64,000 bases of DNA from Bugulina stolonifera (lineage: Eukaryota; Bryozoa; Gymnolaemata; Cheilostomatida; Bugulidae). Shown here piece by piece: positions 19,814 to 34,100 of this stretch. The DNA is taken from contig OW285188.1 of NCBI GenBank assembly GCA_935421135.1, forward strand, positions 27,564,433 to 27,628,432, given 5' to 3'. The notes under the pieces were generated by a model that saw nothing but the letters and a program-made list of their open reading frames with translations, had not been told where the DNA came from and searched no databases. Both the position numbers and the translations under genes were made by a program. The number at the start of each line of letters is the position of its first letter. Positions within the stretch are counted from its first letter, which is position 1.

Positions 19814-22800
19814 TCAGTGCTGGTTGTTGAGGTACTTATTCTCCTCTGCATACTGTGAGAGAACGCTGCTCATGTTGTTGATCACCATGTTCATAGCACC
19901 ACCACCACTACCTGTATTACAGCGTATACATATAAAATCATGTACATGTACATGTAATAGATACAGTGTATGTGCATATAATATTATGTATGTAAGTACA
20001 CCTATGCACATAACATATACATATATGTATGCACAGTACAACCAGGTGTATAAGATGATTTGACTCACTAGCATGCACTACGTTATGAGTACCTTATGAC
20101 AGGGAGCAGCCACTCTCTCATCAGCTAGTACATGGTAAACCCAGGCAATGAACCAGGGGCGGACAACTCTGTGCATATGAGTGGCTATAATACTACATGT
20201 CTGTATAATGCATACACAGTCATGATACGCTATACATAATGGTAGGCACACTTACCAGCTGCAGATGGTCTCACTTGACTCACAGAACTAAAGTTCTGGC
20301 TAACTTGGCTATTCACTTCACCAGATATGGAACTGATATGGTCCAGCTGCATATGCCCATTCATGTTGATACTGCTTGCTGGTATTCTTTGGTTGTGGTC
20401 TGTTGAACTTGTAACCTACCATGTACATGTAATGGCTAAAGGAATTGGTTGACAAGTTGGAGTTGCTGTAGATGGATCATAGCATATTTTTGTGATTTCA
20501 CATAACAGCAGGGGCGGATCTGGCTCAGTTTGAAGGGTTCTGCCAACAGGCGGGGGTCCAGGGGGCCGGCCAGGCCCCCTGGCGGGGTCCGGGGCAGCGC
20601 CCCGGACGCCGGAGCTATATGCTGGATTTTGTGTTAAATGAAGCAAATTTATGCACACTTACACTTGGAATCAACATGTTTCTGTTACATGCTAGTTGAT
20701 CTCAGTAACCAGTTAAAAAAATGTTGTGTTTCTGGGGACGCGTAAAGATTTAGTAAGTGAGGATTTACAACTAAGATAAATGCAGGAATTTCTACTTTGC
20801 AGAAATGCAATAATAATAAATTTAGAGCAGTGATATCTTGGGCAAGTATGTTGCAGGGGCTACTTTACATATTATGAATGCTTGACTGTGTATTAGAAAT
20901 AGAAATTTAAAATTAGCTTGTTTATAACTATGGTTACTGTGCCAGGGCTCAAGATTATTTTGTAGCCTATTAAAAATATGCCATCACATGACTTTATGAA
21001 AAGAGAAATGATGCTAAATTTTGTGGTAGATAGAGATGAAAGTGTTATTATCCTAGGTTTCCCAAAAGCTGAAGAGTATGGACAATTTAGTGCATGGCAT
21101 CTACATGTATGTGGAGACATTACTTCTTTTGTAATGTTTGAGCCTTGAGAGCATATGCACATGACATGAAGTAGATTATGAAATTTCAGAGGTACATACA
21201 TGTATATCTTCAGAAATAATGCTGTGGCACTGTTACAACATGTATTACTCAGCCCAGAGCCATTGAGTGAATGGCTCTGACTCAGCCCAGCAGCAGCAGC
21301 TCATTGGTAGCAGCAATTATTTTGTTATTGTAACTGGTAATAACATTTACTGTGGTCACAAGTATAGTCTATCAAAAGTCACTCATTGTAAAGTAATTAG
21401 TGTAGTCTTATTTCCTGGCAAATAAAAGACTGCCAGTAGTGGGAGGGTACTGAAATATCTTTACTATAAATTGTATAGGATGAAAGCTCAATTCCTAAGC
21501 TATCTTTTGGTATGTTATAGCCATATAGCATCATTTTCATCATAATATGCTTAGATTATGCTGGGCAGGGTAGGATGCCTCCGCAAATAAACTTACAACT
21601 GTGTGTTATCATTGATAGGTGGCAATTTAATTTTTTTATCAGAAATGGAAGGTCCCGCCATGGCAGGGAGGGCGGGACCCCCAAATCCGCCCCTGCATAA
21701 CAGGCAATATTGTTAGAAATATTATTATGCCTCACCTCACATGGGGGTGAAATTTGCTGGCCATTAGTGAAATGTTGCTGCTGTCTACCCTTTAGTATTG
21801 GATGACCAAGGTAGGGTTGAGCTACGCCTGTGTTATCTACGATATGCTGAGGCTGTGCCATCCCCAAAATCTCTGTCCTCACCTACATAAGGTCCCATAG
21901 TAATATCCAACAGGGTTGTCAACAATGAAGCATTGGTGACTGGATATACATGTATAAGTAGTACTTGGAGAATGGAACAGGTGTATACATACTTGCAGTG
22001 AATTGCTATTGGTGGGTGGAGGCATCATGCACTGGTGATGGTGATTGCACCTGCTACCATTACCACCATGTACAGCTGAACTTTGTGGTGCATAGGACTG
22101 TGGATGAGTGGGGAGCTGATATCCTGGACTCAATTGGTGTTGGTGAGTGGCATGATAACAAGGATTAACATTTCTCATGCACTGATCAACCTGAAATAAT
22201 AGTACATTGATTGAGATAACTACCTCAGTGTTAAAAAAAGTAACCCCTGGCGGGACTCGAACCCGCAATCCCCTGCTTAGGAGGCAGATGCCTTATCCAT
22301 TAGGCCACAGGGGCTACATGCACTGACACGCTGTAAAGTATGTTTTGTTCACCTGCCATGCGCGAATGCACTCCTGCGTTGTGATTGGCCCAGCGGACAC
22401 TAAGGTTTTAGGCGCGTAGTTTGTATAATGATATAATTTCTAATAATATGGGAGTTCCACATTAACTTCAATGATTCTAACGAACAGTTAGTGAAGATGG
22501 TATATCGCAGGGCTGGCCAAGCTAAACCATGGCCTACTTGGCACATTTTTGGTGGCCTACTTTAACAGCTTAGCTTTGTGTAAAAATTGACAGTTTTAGT
22601 ATTTTCATTTGCTACAGCAACAAGTTGGATTTACCAGAAACCCACAAATTATGTCTCCAGCATCATAGAACTCTGTTCCATGCAACATACATGTAAATAG
22701 AAGGGTTTCCAGGCTGGGATACACGTAGCTTTTGGCCTTTCTTTGGGAATTTCTAAAAGGAAATCCCCAAGTTTGCAGCACATGATGAGTAGTATATTAT

Positions 22801-25800
22801 TCACCATGAAAACACTGGAAAGCAAGCAAATAGAACTTGGAGAAATTCTACAAGGGAATTCTCAAAGTTCGCAGTATTGAAGTACAGCATTTCAGTACAA
22901 TTTGTACATTGTTTACAGCAAACAATAATAATAACATGGCAGTAACAGTCTCTAAAAGACGATAACCAGATTTTCGATAACCAGATTTTCGATAATGAAT
23001 GGACTGCTGAATGTATATTCATACTCAAAGAGGAAAAACAATCGTGTCTGATTAGCAAAGACACTGTGGCAGCAATCACAAAGAACAACGTGAAAAGACA
23101 TTTTGATGCTAAACATGGCTCTGATTGAAACAAGAATAAAGTGGCCCACCTCAAGTATGAGAATTTTATATTTGGCCCACTTGGAAAAACATTTGGCAAG
23201 CCTCAGTATAGAGATTAGAACCATAGAATTAGGCAATTCCTACTAGTCATTTACTATTACATATAAAAGTACACACTGTAGAGGGTAGGTTAGTATATTA
23301 TTGTACATTGCAGTCTTTCATGAATAACATTATAAACATACTGGAACATGTCCAAATTCTATGAAGATAGAAATACTGTACTGTACAAGTAATAGCACAC
23401 CAGTTTTATACCATTTACTAGTGGCAATACTCAGCAAAGATGTTTACTCAGCTCAAGTATAAAAAGTATAAAACATCTACTGCAACCAGATGCTAACAGT
23501 AGCCTGATAAGCTAGAATAATATTCCTGTATGGCCTCAGGCAGTATCACATCCAATGCAGCAGAAAAGTGAATAAAATGTTGTTTGTTTAGCCAGGGTTA
23601 CCAGCAGACACAAAGGAGACACAGAGAAGAGAGTATCCAATGACTGCTAATTGGAACAAGATTGATAAACAAGCTATATATAATAGTACTGTGTATAATA
23701 TTGTAGCCTAAAGTATACAATACTAATGCTAGGGCCACACTGACGCGATTTTTTGTGCGAATAGCGAATTTTGGCCAAAGGCGAATTCGCAAATCGCAAA
23801 TTTGTGCGAATTCACGCAAAATTAGTGATTTCGCACTCGCTGATCTCAATCAGCTAATTCGCAACTCGCTAATTTGTGATTGGCCACTTTTTACTTGTCA
23901 CGTTACTGTCACGTGTTCAGAGTCACGAATTTTCAATCAATCATGAGTTTAAATTATAATATTAAAATATTTATTTTAACTGATGAATAAAATGACTACT
24001 TCCGTTTGCAAGAATTGTGTAAAACGAATGAAAGTAAGAATAAAATAGTTATTCTATTTTAATTATATTTTTATTTTACATTTTTCGGAGTTCTAGTTCT
24101 GCAGTGAATGAGAAACGTGACCGGGGATAATAATTTTTGATCCCTCATTGGGTGAAATCAATGCGAATTCGCTTATAGCTTTTGCAGTGTGGCACGCTCG
24201 ATTATAATTTGCGAATTCGCCTTTGGCCAAAATTCGCTATTCGCAAAAAAATTCGCGTCAGTGTGGCCTAAGCTTAATAGGCTATGATACAATGTGTATG
24301 TCAGAGTTGTGTACACCTGTTACTCTTAAGTGTATAATATCATGTGACAAGTAGTGTAGTACCCACTTACATTCATATGTGGGTAGACTGGATTACATGT
24401 GTAACACATGGTATGCTGATGGTGCAGTGCATACTGATGGATACCATTATTCACCATTCTGCCATCCTGTCGGATATAAAGGTCAGTGTGTCCACTGGCA
24501 TGTCCACTGGCATGTCCACTGGCATGTCCACTGGTATGTCCACTGGTATGTCCACTGGTATGTCCACTGGTATGTCCACTGGTATGTCCACTGGTATGTC
24601 CACTGGTATGTCCACTGGTATGTCCACTGGTATGTCCACTGGTATGTCCACTGGTATGTCCACTGGTATGTCCACTGGTATGTCCACTGGTATGTCCACT
24701 ACTATGACCAGGGTGCCCTGAGTACTGGTAGCTTTGTCTACAATATCAAAGTTATTACACTATACTATACTACACTACACTACACACATCCTTCCTTGAT
24801 GACAGCTATCTGCCAGTCATTTAGATAAGAATAATAGTAGAGTTACAGCAACTAATTGATCCTGGTGGTGGTGGTGTTTAGTAGATACATGTAATGCCTG
24901 ATCAAATAGATCAGTAGCTTGCATATGCAAGTCACCTCTGTTACCGAGGGAGGACAACTCTTGTTTAAACATTAATAACTACTGTATATTATACAATGTA
25001 GTATATTATACAATGTAGTATAATATTATACAATGTAGCATATTATACAATGTAGCATATTATACAATGTAGTACATTATACAATGTAGTATATTATATT
25101 ACAATGTAGTATATTATACAGTGTAGTATATTATATTACAATGTAGTATATTATACAGTGTAGTATATTATATTACAATGTAGTATATTATACAATGTAG
25201 TATATTATACAATGTAGTATAATATTATACAATGTAGCATATTATACAATGTAGTATATTATACAATGTAGTACATTATACAATGTAGTATATTATACAA
25301 TGTAGTACATTATACAATGTAGTATATTATATTACAATGTAGTATATTATACAATGTAGTATATTATATTACAATGTAGTATATTATACAATGTAGTATA
25401 TTATACAATGTAGTATATTATACAATGTAGTATATTATACAATGTAGTATGTTATACAATGTAGTACATTATACAATGTAGTATATTATACAATGTAGTA
25501 TGTTATACAATGTAGTATATTATACAATGTAGTATATTATACAATGTAGTATATTTTACAGTGTAGTATATTATACAATGTAGTATATTATACAATGTAG
25601 TATATTATACAATGTAGTATGTTATACAATGTAGTATATTATACAATGTAGCATATTATACAATGTAGCATATTATAGCGTCCTAAATATTAAATATTAC
25701 GTTATTATCATTTGATATGAGATATATTAGACAGTATGCTGTATATTACTGTATTATGGCATGATAAGCAGTAGTTGTGAAGGAATATCATACTGTGTGG

Positions 25801-28119
25801 GTTGGTGGTGGTGGTTGATAGAGTTGGTCTGTTGTACCCAGTCATCCACTGACTGTCCACTAGCAGTGTGGACTCCATCGGTAGTGTGGACTCCATTGGC
25901 AGTGTGGACTCCATTGGGAATAGTTGTGTCCACATTCATACTATGCTCATGGTTTCTTTGCTGCTGGAGAAAGTTTCTCATATCATCAGGTATTATAACA
26001 TCATCATTGTCTTCTATCAGCTTCATGTTAAGAATATGCTCATAGTCAGTTGTATCGTATCCTGACAATAGAACAAGTACTAACAAGTCACCCTCAAGAT
26101 GAAGTAGAATTATGTCACAACACATAATAATGGTGTCTTCTGGAGTAATTACTACAGTAACTATTATTATACCTAGAGTCAATGTAAACAAAGGAACAAC
26201 TATCCCAAGAGTAGAGACTGGTGTTACATCATCTCCTGTGGACCTGCTATACATAGCACATTACATAATACATAGCACATTACATAATACATAGCACATT
26301 ACATAATACATTGTACATTACATAATACATAGCACATTACATAATACATTGTACTACCTCGGATTAATTACAGTAACATGAAACATTCCATACAACTGGA
26401 AGGTGCTATATACATGTATAAGATATAAAATAACATAATATAACATAACATATTAGAATATAACACGTGAAGAATGATAATATCATGAAGGTAGACATAG
26501 TTGATAGTTGCTAACCGTTGGTAGGCAGGGAATTGTGGGATGTACCGTTGGTAGGCAGGGAATTGTGGGAAGTATGGAAGTTTTCTTGACCAAATGGTCT
26601 GTTCCTGAGAGATTTCATACTCTGTGGAATTGGTAGTGGCTTCATAGTATTCAGACTGTAGTACCTGTGGTCACATATTACATGTATATGTAGGCTACAT
26701 TATATACATGTATATACACACACCGCACATCTTCATTATAAGTTGATGTCACTAGCTACTACTAGGATGCATATGTTTAGAGCTGTGAGGTTAGAAATTC
26801 AATAGGATAATAAATAAACTATGAAGACAAAAAGTCTCACATGTCCAGAAGCAGAGTTTCAGTCACTATGAATTATAGTTCGTATTTATAATCAACCATT
26901 CCAACCCCAGCACAATTCGCTAATAACATTTATTAGGTATTCAACAGGTCTGATGTTGTGCGTTACTAGTAAACCCCATACCTGCAGATTTATCGACTTG
27001 GCAACACAGAACCTGAAGTGTTATGCTGTTTACTGCTAACAATATAAATCACAAGCTGTCTGTATCGGATGTGGGTTCCTAGTACAGTCTTCGGGTTTCC
27101 TAAGACTGCTACTAGGGCCCAATACTCCCAATGCATAATTGGTAGCGTAGGCCTGGTACGCCTGGAGATGCTGTCCTATACCCTATGGTAGACAGCCCTT
27201 TACTCATCCTGCTGATGTTAGTAGTACCTACCCATTGGTAGTCTACTATTAGATCAATAGTGAGGGGTTGCCTCCCCTTTGCACCTGGGACTAGTACTAT
27301 GTACTATGTACTATGTATTCAGTGCCTGCCAGGTTGGCAGTACACTTGACCTTGTACTACTCTCTCTGGTACATGTTATACAGCTATGCCTTGGTTACCT
27401 AGCCGTTACACAGCCTGACACAACAGTATACCTACCCATTGAAGGGTGAAATCTGCAGACAATCTGAACACAAACATCAGATAGAGGTTTCGTGTCATGA
27501 TGAACATATAGATTATTTTATCTATTCATCACCCAACTAAATCTGGCACAGTAGCCATGGTTTGCACAACATAACCTAATGCTAAAACTCCGAGAATATT
27601 CTTTATGCAGGTTACAAATATCGTAGAAATGGTGGCTAGGTTATACATGTACATGTGCTATTAGGGGTTAAATCAAATATTAATAAACATAAATCAGGTG
27701 TCAGCAAGTTCGTCATACAACACATGACATGATGGGTAGGTACTATATACAACACATGACATGATGGGTAGGTACAACATACAACACATGATATGATGGG
27801 TAGGTTCTATACTATATATTCACAGGTACCTATGCTGAAGCTTCTTTAGTTCTGTAAAGTTAGGATCAGCACAGCGTACAGGGTCAGATGCTCTGCGTCT
27901 CTCGTACTGTGGGTACTCGTATGGGAGAGGGGTGCGTGCCGGGGTAGCTGTACGCCACCCTTCATTCTCCCGACCTCTGCAGTAGCTATCTCTGTACTCT
28001 GGTCTCAGACCTTCATGTCTTCTGGACGGACTCAATAGGTTCATAGAGTGAGATTGTACACATAGGTTGGGCTGACTGCCCAGGCGTGCCTTCTCCATCT
28101 GCTCAGTCATGGAATTCAG
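19814..28119 (-). CDS. GLI: GLI exons 15-22 (C-terminal region and activation motif)
   Basis: Exon 15 contains [16 protein letters not shown], a motif shared with vertebrate GLI ('RRASDPVR'). Exon 17 has [16 protein letters not shown], like 'LPDDVVQYL'. Exons 18-21 are His/Gln/Pro-rich and low in recognisable motifs. Exon 22 ends [20 protein letters not shown] followed by LNNQH and TGA, matching the C-terminal activation motif of GLI proteins ('MSS-LTSLAEE-KFLN'). The uncertain point is exon 17: its frame runs on to a TAA at 25754. Either it splices at 25838 or at an undetected donor, or a short isoform ends there. Confidence 0.85.
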
Positions 28120-31100
28120 CTAAAGTGGAATTGTTATACTACATACCAATATCTACACTTTTAGTAAATGAACTGAGGCAACTGCATTGATTGAATCCTC
28201 CATTCGAAAAGTTAAATACTGATGAATTTTACCTTTCAACAACATACATGGTATATATACAACGCACATGGTATATATACAACATACACGGTATATATAC
28301 AACGTACATGGTATATATACAACATACATGGTATATATACAACATACATGGTATATAATATACAACATACATGGTATATAATATACAACATACATGGTAT
28401 ATAATATACAACATACATGGTATATATACAACATACATGGTATATAATATACAACATACATGGTACATATACAACATACATGGTACATATACAACATACA
28501 TGGTACATATACAACATACATGGTATATATACAACATACATGGTATATATACAACATGCATGGTATATATACAACATACATGGTATATATACAACATACA
28601 TGGTATATAATATACAACATACATGGTATATATACAACATACATGGTATATAATATACAACATACATGGTACATATACAACATACATGGTACATATACAA
28701 CATACATGGTACATATACAACATACATGGTATATATACAACATACATGGTATATATACAACATACATGGTATATATACAACATACATGGTATATATACAA
28801 CATACATGGTATATATACAACATACATGGTATATATACAACATGCATGGTATATATACAACATACATGGTATATATACAACATACATGGTATATATACAA
28901 CATACATGGTATATATACAACATGCATGGTATATATACAACATACATGGTATATATACAACATACATGGTATATAATATACAACATACATGGTATATATA
29001 CAACATACATGGTATATAATATACAACATACATGGTATATAATATACAACATACATGGTACATATACAACATACATGGTATATATACAACATACATGGTA
29101 CATATACAACATACATGGTATATATACAACATACATGGTATATATACAACATACATGGTATATATACAACATACATGGTGTTTATGTGTTTATGTGTTGA
29201 TGAGAGTTGAGCTGTGTATTACATACTCTAGGGTGTGACATGGATTAGATATGGAGCAGAGCAGAGCAGAGCAGGTGAATATGTGGACAGTTTACTGTTT
29301 ACCAATGTAGAATGCTAGCATGTGAGCAGTCTAAAATATAGCTAGCCATGCAATGAGCCAACTGAATAGTTGAAGTTGCACATAAATTATAATGAAATAT
29401 TTCACTGGATACATGATTAGAAGTTGTGAATGGCTAAGGATAAAGGTTTGGTACATCTCTGGGTATAGCTATGTTTGTATATGGATATTGTCTGTACAGA
29501 ACCAGTGAGTACTGCTGCATATAGGGTAATAATGTATATGTGGAGGCACATGTGTATATACATGTACATATACACGTACACTACATATACAATGTAATGT
29601 AGCCTAAACAGCACCCACTCTGGTATACATGTAATGTTAGAAGCAGAAGGTAGACATTGGGTAGATGGTGGGTTTACACAGGAACCAGCACAATCACATA
29701 ACGTTATATAACCATCAACGTGTTATATACATGTATATAGAGCCCACCACACCCTCTCACTTACTTTCATAACTATATAATAATAATTAGTGAATAAGGT
29801 TATAATATAATATAACATAACATACATATAAAGGATAGTGATACAATGTGCATGTTTAGAGAATAAATACATGTTGGATGTATAACAACAAGCTAAACTA
29901 TTGTCACATGACACTCGTATAGGCTATAGAGGAGTTATCTGCTCACCTCCTTGACATTACTACAATGGTCTGGTAGGTTTCCAAACATGTCGTACTCATA
30001 AGGGGAGTTTATTATACTTAGTCTAGCAGAGTTCTGTGATACTTCACTTGACCTTCTACTAGAGATTCTACAACACGATATGTTATATTACATTGTCATG
30101 GTGGTATACAATACTATATATTATACATTGTCATAGTGGTATACAATACTATATATTATACAGTGTCATAGTGGTATACAATACTATATATTATACAGTG
30201 TCATAGTGGTATACAATACTATATATTATACAGTGTCATAGTGGTATACAATACTATACATTATACAGTGTCATAGTGGTATACAATACTATATATTATA
30301 CAGTGTCATAGTGGTATACAATACTATACATTATACATTGTCATAGTGGTATACAATACTATACATTATACAGTGTCATAGTGGTATACAATACTATATA
30401 TTATACAGTGTCATAGTGGTATACAATACTATACATTATACAGTGTTATAGTGGTATACAATACTATACATTATACAGTGTCATAGTGGTATACAATACT
30501 ATACATTATACATTGTCATAGTGGTATACAATACTATACATTATACAGTGTTATAGTGGTATACAATACTACACATTATACAGTGTCATAGTGGTATACA
30601 ATACTATACATTATACATTGTCATAGTGGTATACAATACTATACATTATACAGTGTTATAGTGGTATACAATACTATACATTATACATTGTCATAGTGGT
30701 ATACAATACTATACATTATATAGAAGTGTCATAGTGGTATACAATACTATACATTATACAGTGTCATAGTGGTATACAATACTATACATTATACAGTGTT
30801 ATAGTGGTATACAATACTATACATTATACAGTGTCATAGTGGTATACAATACTATACATTATACAGTGTCATAGTGGTATACAATACTATACATTATACA
30901 GTGTCATAGTAGTATACAATACTATACATTATACAGTGTTATAGTGGTATACAATACTATACATTATACAGTGTCATAGTGGTATACAATACTATACATT
31001 ATACAGTGTTATAGTGGTATACAATACTATACATTATACAGTGTCATAGTGGTATACAATACTATACATTATACATTGTCATAGTGGTATACAATACTAT

Positions 31101-34100
31101 ACATTATACAGTGTTATAGTGGTATACAATACTATACATTATACAGTGTCATAGTGGTATACAATACTATATATTATACAGTGTCATAGTGGTATACAAT
31201 ACTATACATTATACATTGTCATAGTGGTATACAATACTATACATTATACAGTGTTATAGTGGTATACAATACTATATATTATACAGTGTCATGGTGGTAT
31301 ACAATACTATACATTATACAGTGTCATAGTGGTATACAATACTATATATTATACAGTGTCATAGTGGTATACAATACTATACATTATACAGTGTCATAGT
31401 GGTATACAATACTATACATTATACAGTGTCATAGTGGTATACAATACTATACATTATACAGTGTCATAGTGGTATACAATACTATATATTATACAGTGTC
31501 ATAGTGGTATACAATACTATACATTATACAGTGTCATAGTGGTATACAATACTATATATTATACAGTGTCATAGTGGTATACAATACTATACATTATACA
31601 GTGTCATAGTGGTATACAATACTATACATTATACAGTGTCATAGTGGTATACAATACTATACATTATACAGTGTCATAGTGGTATACAATACTATATATT
31701 ATACAGTGTCATAGTGGTATACAATACTATACATTATACAGTGTCATAGTAGTATACAATACTATACATTATACAGTGTCATAGTGGTATACAATACTAT
31801 ACATTATACAGTGTCATAGTGGTATACAATACTATACATTATACAGTGTCATAGTGGTATACAATACTATACATTATACAGTGTCATAGTGGTATACAAT
31901 ACTATACATTATATAGAAGTGTCATAGTGGTATACAATACTACACATTATACAGTGTCATAGTGGTATACAATACTATACATTATACAGTGTCATAGTGG
32001 CATACAATACTATATATTATACAGTGTCATAGTGGTATACAATACTATACATTATACATTGTCATAGTGGTATACAATACTATACATTATACAGTGTTAT
32101 AGTGGTATACAATACTATACATTATACAGTGTCATAGTGGTATACAATACTATATATTATACAGTGTCATAGTGGTATACAATACTATACATTATACATT
32201 GTCATAGTGGTATACAATACTATACATTATACAGTGTTATAGTGGTATACAATACTATACATTATACAGTGTTATAGTGGTATACAATACTATACATTAT
32301 ACAGTGTTATAGTGGTATACAATACTATATATTATACAGTGTCATGGTGGTATACAATACTATACATTATACATTGTCATAGTAGTATACAATACTATAC
32401 ATTATACAGTGTCATAGTGGTATACAATACTATATATTATACAGTGTCATAGTGGTATACAATACTATACATTATACAGTGTCATAGTGGTATACAATAC
32501 TATACATTATACATTGTCATAGTGGTATACAATACTATACATTATACAGTGTCATAGTGGTATACAATACTATACATTATACAGTGTCATAGTGGTATAC
32601 AATACTATACATTATACAGTGTCATAGTAGTATACAATACTATACATTATACAGTGTCATAGTGGTATACAATACTATACATTATACAGTGTTATAGTGG
32701 TATACAATACTATACATTATACAGTGTCATAGTGGTATACAATACTATACATTATACAGTGTTATAGTGGTATACAATACTATATATTATACAGTGTCAT
32801 AGTGGTATACAATACTATACATTATACAGTGTCATAGTGGTATACAATACTATACATTATACAGTGTCATAGTGGTATACAATACTATACATTATACATT
32901 GTCATAGTGGTATACAATACTATACATTATACAGTGTCATAGTGGTATACAATACTATACATTATACAGTGTCATAGTGGTATACAATACTATACATTAT
33001 ACAGTGTCATAGTGGTATACAATACTATACATTATACAGTGTCATAGTGGTATACAATACTATACATTATACAGTGTCATAGTGGTATACAATACTATAC
33101 ATTATACAGTGTCATAGTGGTATACAATACTATACATTATACATTGTCATAGTGGTATACAATACTATACATTATACAGTGTCATAGTGGTATACAATAC
33201 TATACATTATACAGTGTCATAGTGGTATACAATACTATACATTATACAGTGTCATAGTAGTATACAATACTATACATTATACAGTGTCATAGTGGTATAC
33301 AATACTATACATTATACAGTGTTATAGTGGTATACAATACTATACATTATGCATTGTCATAGTGGTATACAATACTATACATTATACAGTGTCATAGTGG
33401 TATACAATACTATACATTCTGCTTCACTCATAGCTCCAAAAGCTAAACAATGAGATAGCTTTGGTGGATATGCAGGAAACTGGTCACTTTGCTTTTGGAC
33501 TGCAGGTGGCTGGGTCGCATAGCTTACTACCATAGATGGACACGTAAGTATAACTTTGTTTTGTAGGGTATGGTGTACCAGCATTGATGCTTTGCATCCT
33601 GCTAATTATTGGAATCGCTTGCTTCGCAAGCCTGGGTCTTCCTGTACACCATCAAGGTATGCTGCTATGCACATTACCTATGACCCGACTGTTGCAGTAA
33701 CACATTGCACATTGTGTTGCTAATGGGTGGCTTGATAATATGACCAAGCCCTGGGTCCCCATGCACAGTCCAATAGTTATATATATAACTATATTGATAA
33801 TGACCCGGCTGTTGCAGCAACACATTGCACATCGTGTTGCTAATGGGTGGCTTGATAATATGAACAAGCCCTGGGTCCCCATGCACAGCCCAATAGTTAT
33901 ACATAATATAACTATATTGATAATGACCCGACTGTTGCAGTAGCACATTCATGTTGCTAATGGGTGGCTTGATAATATGAACAAGCCCTGGGTCCCCATG
34001 CACAGTCCAACAGTTATACATATAACTGTACTGATAATGACCCGACTGTTGCAGTAACACATTGCACATGGTGTTACTAATGGGTGGCTTGATGATATTG

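Noticed and set aside
20100..20130. CTCATCAG on the plus strand as a possible minus-strand hammerhead core
   Set aside because: No GAAA element or flanking stems at the required positions.
24344..24828. MSTG/YVHW/DIPV repeat ORFs
   Set aside because: 12-bp array artefacts; the real coding here is GLI exon 18 on the minus strand (24466-24371).
28153..29200. Several 240-339-codon ORFs on both strands
   Set aside because: Artefacts of the 20-bp catggtatatatacaacata array.
30080..33418. Could regular repeat-spacer arrays be CRISPR?
   Set aside because: Units are contiguous with no unique spacers, and the genome is eukaryotic with spliced genes.
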